From NCBI GenBank assembly GCA_944324405.1, contig CALUWF010000005.1:1-64000 (forward strand): 64,000 nucleotides of DNA. The letters run 5' to 3'. This document shows positions 26,677 through 37,476 of this stretch, in pieces (positions within the stretch are counted from its first letter, which is position 1; each line of letters begins with the position of its first letter). A program made the position numbers and the translations under genes. The notes below the pieces were generated by a model. The model saw only the letters and a program-made list of their open reading frames with translations. It had not been told where the DNA came from and did no database searches. Origin of the DNA: Candidatus Gastranaerophilales bacterium. Its GTDB lineage: Bacteria; Cyanobacteriota; Vampirovibrionia; Gastranaerophilales; Gastranaerophilaceae.

Positions 26677-26753
26677 AAAATCCCTTCACAAATTTACACC
26701 GTATTTTAACATAAAAATACCACATTTTCAACTTGTTGTGATATTATAATTAT

Positions 26754-27224
26754 ATGAAAAGGAAAGAAATTTCATACAACAACTCAATTGAATTTGCGGC
26801 GGAACTCTTTACAAAGGCGCTTCGCGAGGCATTGAGAAAAATTCACAAGGAAATGAATTTTGAAATAAATCATGAAGAGTATATTATCCTTGAAACAATT
26901 GCTCTCAACCCCGGGATAATTCAAATTGACATAGCGAAAAAAATAATTACAAAACGCTCTTATATTTGTAAATTTCTCTCAAAACTTGAAGAGCGCGGCT
27001 ACATCAGACGCGAAAATGCAATTCGCGGCACAAGACAGATAATTATGAAAAATTACATTACCAAAGAAGGGGAAAGAGTTTATAAAAAAGTCCGCGACTA
27101 CTTTAAAGATAAATTTGAAAATTCCAAATTTGAAAACGAAAAGATAAAAATCGTTGAACAAACTACGGATACGCTTTTTAAAATGGCTGAGGAAATTAAA
27201 AAAGAATATAATTTAAAATTTTAG
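26754..27224 (+). CDS. MarR-family transcriptional regulator
   Basis: A 156-residue winged-helix repressor. The core shows INHEEYIILETIALNPGIIQ, then the recognition helix area RSYICKFLSKLEERGYI and a wing with RRENAIRGTRQIIM. It lies directly upstream of a DHA2 drug exporter, the usual MarR-EmrB pairing, and probably represses it through the operator in the 81-base gap. An extended -10 (TGATATTAT, hexamer 26742-26747) ends 6 nt before the ATG, which predicts a leaderless message. Confidence 0.9.
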   Translation: MKRKEISYNNSIEFAAELFTKALREALRKIHKEMNFEINHEEYIILETIALNPGIIQIDIAKKIITKRSYICKFLSKLEERGYIRRENAIRGTRQIIMKNYITKEGERVYKKVRDYFKDKFENSKFENEKIKIVEQTTDTLFKMAEEIKKEYNLKF

Positions 27225-27226
27225 TG

Positions 27227-27305
27227 TTGACATAATTAATTTTTTTTACTATATTATTGTTAAAAATTAAACAATGTAATAAACAACAATATCAAATTAA
27301 ACAAT
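27227..27305 (+). promoter_or_regulatory. Exporter promoter and MarR-type operator
   Basis: TTGACA (27227-27232), 17 bases, TATATT (27250-27255) form a near-consensus promoter. Just after it ATTGTT and AACAAT (27256-27261, 27270-27275) form an inverted repeat. The 12-mer AAATTAAACAAT occurs twice (27264-27275, 27294-27305), the second copy abutting the exporter ATG. A repressor bound here would block start or elongation; assignment to the MarR protein is inferred. Confidence 0.7.
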
Positions 27306-28850
27306 ATGACAGCCACCATCCAAACTGCAAACCAACAGCCGATAAACCCTTGGCTGTTAATTATTCCGACCATGCTCGCAGCGTTTATGTTTGCACTTGA
27401 TGAAACAATTGCAAACATAGCGCTCCCGCACATGGCAGGGTCATTTTCCGTCAGTAATCAAGAGTCTATCTGGGTTTTAACAAGTTATCTTATAGCAAGC
27501 TGTCTTACAATTCCGATGATAGATTGGCTCAGCAAGCTTTTGGGCAGAAAAAATCTGTTCATAAGCGCGGTTATTCTCTTTACGGTTTCATCGTTTTTGT
27601 GCGGTATATCAAATTCTATCGGCATGATGGTAATTTCAAGATTTTTGCAGGGTCTGGGCGGCGGGGTGCTCATCCCGATTTCTCAGGCGATTATGATGGA
27701 AAATTTTAAAGGAGATGAACTGAACCGCGCGGGCGCGCTTTTTGGCATGGTTGTAATTATTGCGCCGATTTTAGGCCCCGTCCTTGGCGGGTGGATAACC
27801 GAAAATTGGTCATGGCATTGGATTTATTTTATAAATATCCCGATTGGTATCTTAATCGTGGGTCTTTCTTTTAAATTAATTGTAGACCCGCCGTATGCAA
27901 GAAGGCAGCAGAACGTAAAAACCGACTATTGGGGGCTTTTGTTCCTTTTTATGTTTGCCGTTGCCTTTGAAATTATGATGGACAAAGGAAACGACCAGGA
28001 CTGGTTTAATTCAAGTTTTATAGTAAAATTAACCGTCATATGGGTAATAGGGCTTATCGGTTTTATAATTTCACAGATAAAACAAAAAGATACCCTTGTA
28101 AAATTTGACGTTTTAAAAGATTTCAACTACTTTGTTGGCACCCTTATTTTAACCGTTATGAATGCAATTTTACTTGCATCAATGGCAATGCTGCCGCAGT
28201 TTATGCAAAATATGATGGGGTATGATTCTTTTACAAGCGGCTTAACCATGATGCCAAGGGGGGTCGGATGTCTTGTCGGTGTATTAATTTGCGCCAAGCT
28301 TCAATCCAGATTTGACCCGCGGCTTATATCCTTTATAGGAATATTTATTTTGTGTATGGGCAGCTGGGATTTAGGTTTTATAAACCTTGAAATATCCTCT
28401 ATGAGTGTTGTTGTGCCAAATATTTTATACGGGCTTGGTATGACAATAGGAATGATTCCGATTATTACGCTCTCCTGTAAAACGCTTTTGCCCGAGCAGA
28501 TGTCAAACGCAAGCGGCTTACAGAACTTTATAAAAACAATAGGCGGAGCGGTCGGCACATCGCTTGTCGCAACATTCATTTCAAGATTTTCCCAAAAACA
28601 CCAGTTTATGATGGTCGACTGGCTGAGAGAAACAAATAACGTCTATATCGAGCGGATAAATGCCTATGTAGGGCAATTTAGCGGGCTTACGGATATTTCA
28701 ACCGCAACACATATGGCACAAACAATGCTCTATAACGAACTCTCACGTCAGGCGCACCTGTGGGCATATGTAGATTCTTTTAGAATTTTTGCGGTCGCAG
28801 GACTTTTAATTTTGCTTATAATACCGATTTTAAGAGTGGAAAAAACCTGA
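27306..28850 (+). CDS. DHA2-family MFS multidrug exporter (EmrB-like)
   Basis: A 514-residue inner-membrane drug/proton antiporter with 14 predicted helices. ALDETIANIALPHMAG is the family D1 motif in helix 1, LLGRKNLF motif A, and MVISRFLQGLGGG and APILGPVLGGWI motifs B and C. The MarR gene upstream and the operator between them suggest drug-inducible expression. No EmrA-type adaptor or TolC gene is adjacent. Confidence 0.93.
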   Translation: MTATIQTANQQPINPWLLIIPTMLAAFMFALDETIANIALPHMAGSFSVSNQESIWVLTSYLIASCLTIPMIDWLSKLLGRKNLFISAVILFTVSSFLCGISNSIGMMVISRFLQGLGGGVLIPISQAIMMENFKGDELNRAGALFGMVVIIAPILGPVLGGWITENWSWHWIYFINIPIGILIVGLSFKLIVDPPYARRQQNVKTDYWGLLFLFMFAVAFEIMMDKGNDQDWFNSSFIVKLTVIWVIGLIGFIISQIKQKDTLVKFDVLKDFNYFVGTLILTVMNAILLASMAMLPQFMQNMMGYDSFTSGLTMMPRGVGCLVGVLICAKLQSRFDPRLISFIGIFILCMGSWDLGFINLEISSMSVVVPNILYGLGMTIGMIPIITLSCKTLLPEQMSNASGLQNFIKTIGGAVGTSLVATFISRFSQKHQFMMVDWLRETNNVYIERINAYVGQFSGLTDISTATHMAQTMLYNELSRQAHLWAYVDSFRIFAVAGLLILLIIPILRVEKT

Positions 28851-28852
28851 AG

Positions 28853-29542
28853 CTAAGAGAAAAAGTGTCCTCTTTTTGAATCAAGAGTTATCGTATCAAA
28901 AGAATAAAGAGCTGCAGGGCGTTTTGAGCCTTGTTTTGTATGCTCGTTTGTTTCAACAAGTATGTTTGAAGTTAGCATTTTTTTTCTGAAATTTCTTTTA
29001 TCAAGCGTCTTTTTCAAAATTAATTCATAAGACTGCTGAAGCTCTGTAAGGGTGAATTTTTTGGGTAAAAGCTGAAACGCAATCGGACAGAGTTCAAGAC
29101 GCTCGCGCGTTCTTTTAAGGGAATACTCGATAATTTCTTTGTGGTCAAAGGCAAGCGGGGGAAGTTTTTCAACACTGTGCCACTGGACTTCGGATACCTC
29201 ATCGGTATTTGAAATTTCAAGCTTGATATCTTCGGCGCGAAGAAGCGCAAAATAAGCACAGGTTATAACCCTTGTATTTGGGTAACGAAGCGGATCACCA
29301 AAAGTGTAGAGCTGTTCAAGATAAATATTTTGAACGTTTGTTTTTTCTTTTAAAACGCGAAGCGCCGCATCGTCAAGGTTTTCGGATAACCTTATAAAAC
29401 CGCCGGGGATTGACCATTTGCCGCGGAAAGGCTCGTTTGCCCGCTTTACAAGTAACACTTTTAATTTGCCGTTGTGGATGGTTAAAATCACAACGTCAAC
29501 AGTCACCTCATGTGTTTTTGTTTCCGTAAATGTCCTTGCCAT
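28853..29542 (-). CDS. Nudix-type transcriptional regulator (NrtR-like)
   Basis: A 229-residue protein with an N-terminal Nudix domain (residues about 10-140) and a C-terminal winged helix (about 150-229, KKFTLTELQQSYELIL region). The Nudix box is degenerate: GGFIRLSENLDDAAL then RVLKEKTNV in place of REUxEE, so hydrolysis is unlikely and ligand sensing, as in NrtR regulators of NAD metabolism, is favoured. Start ATG 29542 was chosen because TACAAT ends 6 nt before it. Target genes are not visible nearby. Convergent with the exporter gene, 2 bases apart. Confidence 0.85.
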   Translation of the reverse strand: MARTFTETKTHEVTVDVVILTIHNGKLKVLLVKRANEPFRGKWSIPGGFIRLSENLDDAALRVLKEKTNVQNIYLEQLYTFGDPLRYPNTRVITCAYFALLRAEDIKLEISNTDEVSEVQWHSVEKLPPLAFDHKEIIEYSLKRTRERLELCPIAFQLLPKKFTLTELQQSYELILKKTLDKRNFRKKMLTSNILVETNEHTKQGSKRPAALYSFDTITLDSKRGHFFS

Positions 29543-29586
29543 AAAACTATTGTACAAAAAACATTATTTTAGTCAATTTATTACAC

Positions 29587-31518
29587 TTATTCGATAATTT
29601 TACCGCCGAAGGCTTCAAGCATTTCTTTTACTTTCGGGCTGTAAAGCGCCTGGTTTAAATTATTTTCTTCATCTGTCTCCCTGCTGAAATTTGCATTTTC
29701 ACCATCCGCAGCACTTTTTTGCAATTCAGTGCCTTTGGGCGATATATCATCATTTGCACTTTGAGCATCAAAAGACGTGCCCTGAGGCTTTTGCTGTGCT
29801 GCTTGCGGTGTTTTGGGCTGCTGCTTTATTACAGGTTTAACATCCGCCCCTTCAAGAGGTTTTATATTTCCTCCAAGCTGTACAAATTCAAAAGAATACT
29901 TGCCGCCATATACCTTTTGTTCCGCTTCAATGAGCGCTTTATGCTTAAGTTCCGATTTAGCCTGAGTTATAACATTATGGTTTATAAAGCCTAAAATTAT
30001 TCTGTTTTCATCAAGTTCAACAAGTTTTGCCATGCCGGAATAAAAGAATTTTGCAGGCACGCTCTCAATTGAATTTACTATATTACTCCAAATTTCAACA
30101 AGATTGCCGACATTATTTTCCGTCTTTGTGATGCCATTATCCTTATTATCAGACAATGCACTTTTGTTGCCTCGCTGCGTTTGTTCCACGTTGGATGTAT
30201 CTTGTAATTTTTCCGTTTGTATTTTTTCATCAGGCACGGAAGTATTCACCAACAGAGTTTCATTTTTTGTGTTATTGATGGTAGGCGAATTTTCACCAGG
30301 CGAAGCAGCCCCTAAAGATTTGACAGGCTCAGGAGATGGCGCAGCCCTAAAGCTTTGCGTTTGCGGCATGCTCTCCTTAGTTTGGATAATTTCTTTAACA
30401 GGTTGAACCGTTAAAATTTCTTTTGCTCTTGAAGCGGAAATTACCGTAAGTTCAACCCATAAATAAGGATTTGTTGCAAACTTCACCTCTCTATAATATT
30501 CAATGACGGTGTCTAAAATCTTTTGGCAAAGCTTTGGATTATACTTTTTCTCAAGCACTTTATTAACATCAACACTGCTCAAAGAAGTAAATTTTATTAC
30601 ATCAAGCGGATTTTTGGCATTTAAAATTATTATCACATTTCTTAAAAACTCTAAGAAATTTTCGCACAAATTTCTTGGCTCACTGCCTTTTTCGTAAATT
30701 TCGTCAATGAGTTTCAGGGAATTTTCAATATCGGAAGATACAATGTTATCAAGAAGCGCCAAAAGTTTGTCAAAGGTAACCTTGCCCAAAAGCTCTTCTA
30801 TCATCTCTTTTGTAATTTCATCTTTTGCACCCAAAATGCTTACCTGATCCAAAAGTGCAAGAGAGTCCCTCATACCGCCGGATACGTTTTTTGCAATGGT
30901 AAACAGAGCATCATCGGTAATTTTTATTTTTTCAATTTCTGAAATTTCTTTAAGTCTTTTTACAATATCATCAACTGTAATACGTCTGAAATCAAACCTC
31001 TGGCAGCGGCTTACAATTGTTTCAAGCACTTTGTGAGGCTCTGTTGTGGCAAGTATAAATACAACATTTTCAGGCGGTTCTTCAAATGTTTTTAAAAGAG
31101 CGTTAAATGCGGTGGGTGTAAGCATATGAACTTCATCTATAATAAATATTTTATACTTACCGCTGACAGGCGCATAATGCACCTGCGCTATCAAATCTTC
31201 CGCGCCCTCAACCCCTCTGTTTGTTGCGGCGTCAATCTCTATAACATCCATGCCCGCAGCATTTGTAATATCAATACAGCTAGCGCACTTTTGGCAAGGA
31301 TTTACGGTAGGGCCATGCTCGCAATTAAGAGATTTTGCAAAAATTCTTGCGCTTGAAGTTTTACCAGTACCTCTGGGCCCGCAAAAAAGATAAGCAGGCG
31401 CAATTCTGTTTAATTCAATGGCGTTGCTGAGAGCTTTAACAAGGTTGTCCTGCCCGACAAGGTCACAAAAGGCCTGCGGACGGTATTTTCTAAATAACGG
31501 CAAATATTTTTCACTCAT
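29587..31518 (-). CDS. dnaX: DNA polymerase III subunit gamma/tau
   Basis: A 643-residue clamp-loader subunit. Walker A FCGPRGTGKTSSARI, a zinc module with CEHG and CQKCASC, Walker B IFIIDEVHML and the sensor ILATTEPHK are all present. A Pro/Gln-rich linker (about 370-460) leads to a C-terminal domain of the tau type. I looked for an in-frame programmed slippage heptamer and found none in the right frame. TATAAT lies 6 nt before the ATG with no Shine-Dalgarno, and the promoter is back to back with that of the next gene. Confidence 0.95.
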   Translation of the reverse strand: MSEKYLPLFRKYRPQAFCDLVGQDNLVKALSNAIELNRIAPAYLFCGPRGTGKTSSARIFAKSLNCEHGPTVNPCQKCASCIDITNAAGMDVIEIDAATNRGVEGAEDLIAQVHYAPVSGKYKIFIIDEVHMLTPTAFNALLKTFEEPPENVVFILATTEPHKVLETIVSRCQRFDFRRITVDDIVKRLKEISEIEKIKITDDALFTIAKNVSGGMRDSLALLDQVSILGAKDEITKEMIEELLGKVTFDKLLALLDNIVSSDIENSLKLIDEIYEKGSEPRNLCENFLEFLRNVIIILNAKNPLDVIKFTSLSSVDVNKVLEKKYNPKLCQKILDTVIEYYREVKFATNPYLWVELTVISASRAKEILTVQPVKEIIQTKESMPQTQSFRAAPSPEPVKSLGAASPGENSPTINNTKNETLLVNTSVPDEKIQTEKLQDTSNVEQTQRGNKSALSDNKDNGITKTENNVGNLVEIWSNIVNSIESVPAKFFYSGMAKLVELDENRIILGFINHNVITQAKSELKHKALIEAEQKVYGGKYSFEFVQLGGNIKPLEGADVKPVIKQQPKTPQAAQQKPQGTSFDAQSANDDISPKGTELQKSAADGENANFSRETDEENNLNQALYSPKVKEMLEAFGGKIIE

Positions 31519-31573
31519 AATAAAATTATATTACAAAAATGCCCGAGGTTTTTTATTTTTATATAATAAATTT
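31519..31573. promoter_or_regulatory. Divergent leaderless promoters of dnaX and the LD-carboxypeptidase gene
   Basis: TATAAT on the minus strand (31530-31525) ends 6 nt before the dnaX ATG. TATAAT on the plus strand (31562-31567) ends 6 nt before ATG 31574. Neither gene has a Shine-Dalgarno. The two -10 elements are only 31 bases apart, so polymerases may compete. Confidence 0.7.
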
Positions 31574-32428
31574 ATGAAACTTAAACCGGGAGATACAATT
31601 GCAATTATCTCGCCCGCAGGCGAGATAGCAAACAGGGAAATTTTTTTTAAAAAAGTCGATGAAATAAAGGCTTTGGGTTTTAAAATAAAAATTTTTCCAA
31701 ACGCTCTTAATAAAAACGGATACCTCGCAGGCAGCGATGAAGAGCGGCTTGAAGATTTGCACGGCGCATTTTCAGATGGTGAAGTAAATGCAATTTTATG
31801 CTCCAGAGGCGGTTATGGGACACTGAGACTGCTTGATAAAATTGATTACAACATTGTAAAAAATAACCCCAAAATTTTTATCGGAAGCTCTGATATAACA
31901 AATCTTTTAATTGCTTTTTATGCGCGCGCGAATTTAAAGAGCTTTCACGCGCTTATGCTTTTAAATGGTTTTTCACAGCGTGACATTAATTTGATAAATA
32001 ACCAAAAAGAAATTCTTGCGCAAAAAAAGCATAAAATTTTCATCAAAGGAGAAGCAAAAGGAATTTTATGGGGAGGGAATTTATCTACCGTAACCGCACT
32101 TTTCGGCTCTGACAGTTATCTGCCCGATGATGAGATAATTTTATTTTTGGAAGATATTAACGAACCCTTATATAAAATTGATAAAATGCTTTTGCAAATT
32201 TTAAGAAACAAAGATTTAAAAAACAAAATCAAGGGAATAATTTTTGGTCAATTTTCGGGGCTTAGCGCGAAAGATTTAAAATTAAGCGAAAATTTATTTT
32301 TTCAATATGCTAAAAAGTTTGATGTGCCTTGTGTTTTAGGTTATAGCATAGGACATGTAAAAAACAGTATTTTAATACCGTTTGGCAGGTATGTAAATTT
32401 GGTTGGTTCAAAAATTTATTTGTTGTAA
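31574..32428 (+). CDS. LD-carboxypeptidase, S66 family
   Basis: A 284-residue cytoplasmic serine peptidase of the LdcA/MccF family, which trims D-Ala from recycled murein tetrapeptides. KPGDTIAIISPAG opens it, GSSDITNLL has the Ser nucleophile, and GEAKGILWGGNLS and GHVKNSILIPFG carry the Glu and His of the triad. Start ATG 31574 gives the canonical N-terminus; the frame extends 156 bases upstream into dnaX but the -10 TATAAT lies 6 nt before this ATG. It heads a five-gene unit with birA and oadGAB. Confidence 0.9.
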   Translation: MKLKPGDTIAIISPAGEIANREIFFKKVDEIKALGFKIKIFPNALNKNGYLAGSDEERLEDLHGAFSDGEVNAILCSRGGYGTLRLLDKIDYNIVKNNPKIFIGSSDITNLLIAFYARANLKSFHALMLLNGFSQRDINLINNQKEILAQKKHKIFIKGEAKGILWGGNLSTVTALFGSDSYLPDDEIILFLEDINEPLYKIDKMLLQILRNKDLKNKIKGIIFGQFSGLSAKDLKLSENLFFQYAKKFDVPCVLGYSIGHVKNSILIPFGRYVNLVGSKIYLL

Positions 32429-32437
32429 GATAAAGTT

Positions 32438-33004
32438 ATGCATAAAATTATTCATTTTAATGAGATAGATTCGACAAATGTTTTTGCGAGGAAAAACCTT
32501 CAAAAATTTAATGATTTTGACATAATTAGCGCGGATAATCAAAACCTTGGGCACGGACAATTTGAAAGAAAGTGGTTTTCCAGCCCTAAAAACGGCGGAA
32601 ATATATACATTTCAATAATTCTAAAGCCGAAAAATATTGAACATTTAAACGAACTTACACAATATAGCGCCTTCAAAGCGGCACAAACACTTGAGCAATA
32701 CGGTGTAAGTCCTGCCTTTAAATACCCAAATGACATTTTAATTAACGGCAAAAAAATCTGCGGAATACTTGCAGAGTCCGTATTTTTAGGAAACGACTTT
32801 AAAGGTGTAATTGTAGGTATCGGAATAAATTTAAATCTTGATACAAATGAGGTTAAAAATATTGATATTCCCGCGACTTCATTGTATATTGAAACAGGTG
32901 TGCAAACGGATAAAAATGAATTTCTGAATAAGCTTTTAGATAATTTTAAAAACGATTGGGAAGAATTTTTACTAAACGGTAATAAAGGAGAAATGATATG
33001 TTAG
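32438..33004 (+). CDS. birA: Biotin--[carboxyl-carrier-protein] ligase
   Basis: A 188-residue catalytic core that joins biotin to a carrier lysine. NLGHGQFERKWFSSP is the biotinyl-AMP loop, KYPNDILINGKKICGIL the biotin-binding KWPND-type motif, and GVIVGIGINLN the next strand. It lacks the N-terminal DNA-binding domain and most of the C-terminal domain of E. coli BirA, so it cannot be a repressor. It overlaps oadG by 7 bases, and OadA two genes on carries a biotin site, its obvious substrate. Confidence 0.93.
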   Translation: MHKIIHFNEIDSTNVFARKNLQKFNDFDIISADNQNLGHGQFERKWFSSPKNGGNIYISIILKPKNIEHLNELTQYSAFKAAQTLEQYGVSPAFKYPNDILINGKKICGILAESVFLGNDFKGVIVGIGINLNLDTNEVKNIDIPATSLYIETGVQTDKNEFLNKLLDNFKNDWEEFLLNGNKGEMIC

Positions 33005-33255
33005 AAAGCTTTTTAACCAATCTTACATCAGGCCTTGAGGAAGGCATAATCGTTTTGCTGGCAGGCATGGCGGTTGTATTTATTTTTCTTTCAATTCTTG
33101 TTGCATCAATGTTTTTAATGGGTGCAATTGTTAAACAGTTAAACAAAATCTTCCCCGCGAAAGTTTTTGAAACCACACCCGGCAAGCCAAAACTCGTATC
33201 ATCAGGTATTGATGAAGTTGCGGTTGCAATAGCTGCCGTTTTAAACAAACGTTAA
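32998..33255 (+). CDS. oadG: Oxaloacetate decarboxylase gamma subunit (OadG-like)
   Basis: An 85-residue small membrane subunit with one helix near the N-terminus (IIVLLAGMAVVFIFLSILVA) and a soluble tail ending in VAVAIAAVLNKR. Size, topology and position just before the carboxyltransferase subunit match the gamma subunit, which assembles alpha with beta. AAAGGAG precedes the ATG inside birA. Confidence 0.85.
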   Translation: MLESFLTNLTSGLEEGIIVLLAGMAVVFIFLSILVASMFLMGAIVKQLNKIFPAKVFETTPGKPKLVSSGIDEVAVAIAAVLNKR

Positions 33256-33288
33256 TATTAGGGTTGTTATTAAAAAGAGGATAAAACT

Positions 33289-35082
33289 ATGACAAAAAAA
33301 CAAATTAAAGTTATGGATACCTCGTTTCGTGACGGTTTTCAATCCGTATACGGCGCAAGAGTATTCACAAAAGATTTTCTTCCCGCTCTTGAATCTGCGG
33401 TAAATGCCGGCTTAAGACACTTTGAAGTCGGCGGCGGTGCGCGTTTTCAATCGCCTATTTTCTATTGTAATGAAAATGCGTTTGATATGATGGATACAAT
33501 AAGAAATACTGTCGGCCCCGATGTTAACCTTCAAACTCTTGCCCGCGGCGTAAATGTTGTGGGGCTTGATTCCCAGCCGCGCGACATTATCAATCTCCAT
33601 GCCAAAATGTTTAAAAAACACGGTATGACAACAATCAGAAACTTTGACGCACTAAATGATGTAAATAACCTTATATACTCGGGTCAATGCATTGTTGATA
33701 ACGGATTAAACCACGAAGTTACAATTACCATGATGGAACTTCCAATCGGCTGCAAGGGTGCTCATGACGTTGAATTTTACGAAAGAGTCCTGCGCTCTAT
33801 TTTAGATGCAGGCATCCCCTTTACATCTTTAGCGTTTAAAGATGCATCCGGAACATCCGCTCCGAGAAAAGTTTATGAAACAATCAAAAGAACAAGAGAA
33901 ATTTTAGGGCCCGATGCACATATCCGATTCCACTCGCATGAAACGGCAGGAACAGGGCTCGCAGCTTATCTTGCTGCGCTTGACGGCGGTGCGGACGGCA
34001 TTGACCTTTCAATGAAACCGGTATCGGGCGGTACCGCTCAGCCTGACATTGTTTCAATGTGGCATGCGCTAAAAGGAAGCGAATATGACCTTGGCATTGA
34101 TGTTGAAAAAATCCTTGAAACGGAAGAAATCTTTAAAGAATGCATGAAAGATTACTTCCTGCCTCCTGAAGCTATGGCAGTAAATCCTGTTATTATCTCA
34201 TCCCCGCTTCCCGGCGGCGCGCTAACCGCAAATACTCAAATGATGAGAGATAACGGCACTATGGATAAATTCCCGGAAGTTGTCGCCGCAATGAAAGAGG
34301 TAGTTGAAAAAGGCGGTTTTGCAACATCGGTTACACCTGTGTCGCAGTTTTATTTCCAACAAGCATATTCTAATGTGATGTTTGGCGCTTGGAAAAAAAT
34401 GACCGAAGGATACGGCAAAATGGTTCTTGGCTATTTTGGCAAAACTCCCTGCGAACCTGATGCGGAAGTTGTTAAATTGGCCGAAGAGCAATTAGGCTTG
34501 CAACCGACGAGCGAATTGGTTGTTGATCTTAATGACAAAGATCCCAACAAAGGCATCGAAGCCGCCAAAAAAATGCTTAAAGAAGCAAACCTTGAAGAAA
34601 CGGAAGAAAATATCTTTATCGCCGCAACTTGCAAAGAAAAAGGCATTATGTTCCTTCAGGGCAAAGGACAAATAGGCGTTAGAAAAGTAGATTCTACAAT
34701 GAAAGAGGTATGCAATATGGATGGAAAACCCGAAGGCTACACTGTGAGCGTAAATAACAAAAAATACGCGGTAAGAATTGAGGGCAATAAAGCCGTTGTT
34801 AACGGAAAAACTTATGATATTTCCGTAAAAGAAGGTATAGAAGCCAAAGAAGGCGTAAGTGCCGCCGAAGCTACTCCGATTAAAGCGGCTCTGCCGGGTG
34901 CAGTGCTTAAAATCAATGTATCGGAAGGTGATATGATTGAAGAAGGCGATGTACTTTTGGTTATTGAAGCAATGAAAATGGAAACGGAAATTAAATCGCC
35001 AAAATCCGGCAAAATTGCTTCGGTTGATGTAAATGTCGGCGAACAGGTTAAAACAGGTCAAGTCCTGGTAACTTTAGGTTAA
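33289..35082 (+). CDS. oadA: Oxaloacetate decarboxylase alpha subunit, biotinylated
   Basis: A 597-residue protein joining a carboxyltransferase domain and a biotin carrier. [11 protein letters not shown] and [11 protein letters not shown] carry the metal-binding Asp and His pair, and the Lys of LAFKDASG is the carbamylated site. The C-terminal lipoyl-like domain has IEAMKMETE with biotin-accepting Lys563. Carboxyl transfer to biotin and decarboxylation at the beta subunit drive sodium export. Pyruvate or methylmalonyl-CoA chemistry in the same family cannot be fully excluded, but the next gene supports a sodium-pump decarboxylase. Confidence 0.92.
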   Translation: MTKKQIKVMDTSFRDGFQSVYGARVFTKDFLPALESAVNAGLRHFEVGGGARFQSPIFYCNENAFDMMDTIRNTVGPDVNLQTLARGVNVVGLDSQPRDIINLHAKMFKKHGMTTIRNFDALNDVNNLIYSGQCIVDNGLNHEVTITMMELPIGCKGAHDVEFYERVLRSILDAGIPFTSLAFKDASGTSAPRKVYETIKRTREILGPDAHIRFHSHETAGTGLAAYLAALDGGADGIDLSMKPVSGGTAQPDIVSMWHALKGSEYDLGIDVEKILETEEIFKECMKDYFLPPEAMAVNPVIISSPLPGGALTANTQMMRDNGTMDKFPEVVAAMKEVVEKGGFATSVTPVSQFYFQQAYSNVMFGAWKKMTEGYGKMVLGYFGKTPCEPDAEVVKLAEEQLGLQPTSELVVDLNDKDPNKGIEAAKKMLKEANLEETEENIFIAATCKEKGIMFLQGKGQIGVRKVDSTMKEVCNMDGKPEGYTVSVNNKKYAVRIEGNKAVVNGKTYDISVKEGIEAKEGVSAAEATPIKAALPGAVLKINVSEGDMIEEGDVLLVIEAMKMETEIKSPKSGKIASVDVNVGEQVKTGQVLVTLG

Positions 35083-35095
35083 GGAGGGCTTGAGA

Positions 35096-36265
35096 ATGAA
35101 TTTTACTGATATTTTCGCAAACTTGTGGAAATCAACAGGTATTTATAATATTATTTTACCTGCTGACCCCAATTTATCAGGCATAGAGCAGATATTACAC
35201 ATGTATGGCGCGCCCATTATGTTCCTTGTCTGCCTTGTGCTTTTGTATTTAGGTATTAAAAAAGAATTTGAGCCGCTTTTGCTTGTGCCGATTGCATTCG
35301 GCGGTATCCTTGCAAACATTCCGGTTTGTGATATTGCAGGCCCCAAGGGTTTTTTGGGTATAGTTTATGAAGCAGGTATCCATGCCGGTCTTTTCCCGCT
35401 GTTTATATTTATGGGCGTCGGCGCAATGACTGACTTCGGCCCGCTTATTGCCAACCCCAAAACCGCACTTTTAGGCGGCGCTGCACAGTTTGGTATTTTC
35501 TCTACCCTGTTGTTTGCACTGCTTCTTGGTTTTACCCTTCCGCAGGCAGCTTCAATCGGTATTATAGGCGGTGCTGACGGCCCTACATCAATTTTTGTTA
35601 CGTCAAGACTTGCACCTGAACTTCTTGGTGCAATCGCGGTTGCGGCATATTCGTATATGGCTCTTGTACCTATTATCCAGCCGCCGATTATGAAAATGCT
35701 TACAAGCAAAAAAGAGCGCCTGATTGAAATGGTGCAAATGAGAGAAGTTTCACAGCGTGAAAAAATCGTTTTCCCGCTCCTTGTTTTGGGTCTTTGCATA
35801 ATTTTCCTTCCCGATGCCTGCCCGCTTGTCGGAGCTCTCGCATTCGGTAACTTGTGTAAAGAATCCGGAGTTGTTGAAAGACTTTCAAAAACTCTGCAAA
35901 ATGAATTCATTAACATTGTTACAATACTTTTGGGCTTATCTGTCGGTTCAAAATTACAGGCAAGCCAATTTTTAACAATACAAACTCTTTACATCCTTAT
36001 ACTCGGACTGCTTGCGTTCAGCTTTGCAACAGGTATGGGTGTAATTTTCGGTAAAATTATGAATAAATTCTCAAAAACACCTATCAACCCGCTTATCGGT
36101 GCAGCCGGCGTAAGTGCGGTTCCTATGGCAGCGCGTGTTGTTAATAAAGTCGGTCTTGAATACAATCCGAACAACTACCTGTTAATGCACGCGATGGGGC
36201 CAAACGTTGCAGGTGTAATCGGCTCGGCCGTTGCCGCAGGCGTATTACTTGCAATCTGCCAATAA
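35096..36265 (+). CDS. oadB: Sodium-pumping decarboxylase beta subunit
   Basis: About 389 residues, highly hydrophobic with 9-11 helices, the sodium channel and decarboxylation site. [20 protein letters not shown] is the hallmark GxGGADGPT segment with the sodium-binding Asp, and [16 protein letters not shown] and [16 protein letters not shown] are the second conserved region. ATG 35096 is preferred to TTG 35090 because GGAGGG lies about 7 nt before it. It closes the ldcA-like/birA/oadGAB unit, followed by a terminator. Confidence 0.93.
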   Translation: MNFTDIFANLWKSTGIYNIILPADPNLSGIEQILHMYGAPIMFLVCLVLLYLGIKKEFEPLLLVPIAFGGILANIPVCDIAGPKGFLGIVYEAGIHAGLFPLFIFMGVGAMTDFGPLIANPKTALLGGAAQFGIFSTLLFALLLGFTLPQAASIGIIGGADGPTSIFVTSRLAPELLGAIAVAAYSYMALVPIIQPPIMKMLTSKKERLIEMVQMREVSQREKIVFPLLVLGLCIIFLPDACPLVGALAFGNLCKESGVVERLSKTLQNEFINIVTILLGLSVGSKLQASQFLTIQTLYILILGLLAFSFATGMGVIFGKIMNKFSKTPINPLIGAAGVSAVPMAARVVNKVGLEYNPNNYLLMHAMGPNVAGVIGSAVAAGVLLAICQ

Positions 36266-36289
36266 TAAAACGATGCAAACAAAATTACA

Positions 36290-36320
36290 ACGCGGTCTTA
36301 AAAAGACCGCGTTTTGTTTT
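36290..36320 (+). terminator. Intrinsic terminator after oadB
   Basis: ACGCGGTCTT (36290-36299) pairs with AAGACCGCGT (36303-36312) around a 3-nt loop, followed by a T-rich run. It ends the decarboxylase operon. Confidence 0.88.
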
Positions 36321-36345
36321 ACCAAAATTTAAATAAGCCGTAAAA

Positions 36346-36373
36346 AATCGGGCTTTATTTCTAAAGCCCGATT
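36346..36373 (-). terminator. Intrinsic terminator after ilvC
   Basis: A 12-bp stem, AATCGGGCTTTA with TAAAGCCCGATT, 4-nt loop. On the minus strand it is followed by TTTTTT, 19 bases after the ilvC stop. Confidence 0.88.
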
Positions 36374-36391
36374 AAAAAATTAATTATAATT

Positions 36392-37420
<1,029 letters not shown>

Positions 37421-37476
37421 TTAGTTTAGCCTTAAAATATGCCGCGGTCAATCTTTTTTGTGATAATATAAATGCT

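Noticed and set aside
29711-29730. Programmed frameshift heptamer in dnaX
   Set aside because: A run of six A occurs on the coding strand but its phase (CAA AAA AGT) is wrong for A AAA AAG slippage and it lies near the 3' end.
31418-31573. Longer N-terminus for the LD-carboxypeptidase
   Set aside because: This extension lies inside dnaX in antisense, and a -10 sits 6 nt before the internal ATG that gives the family start.
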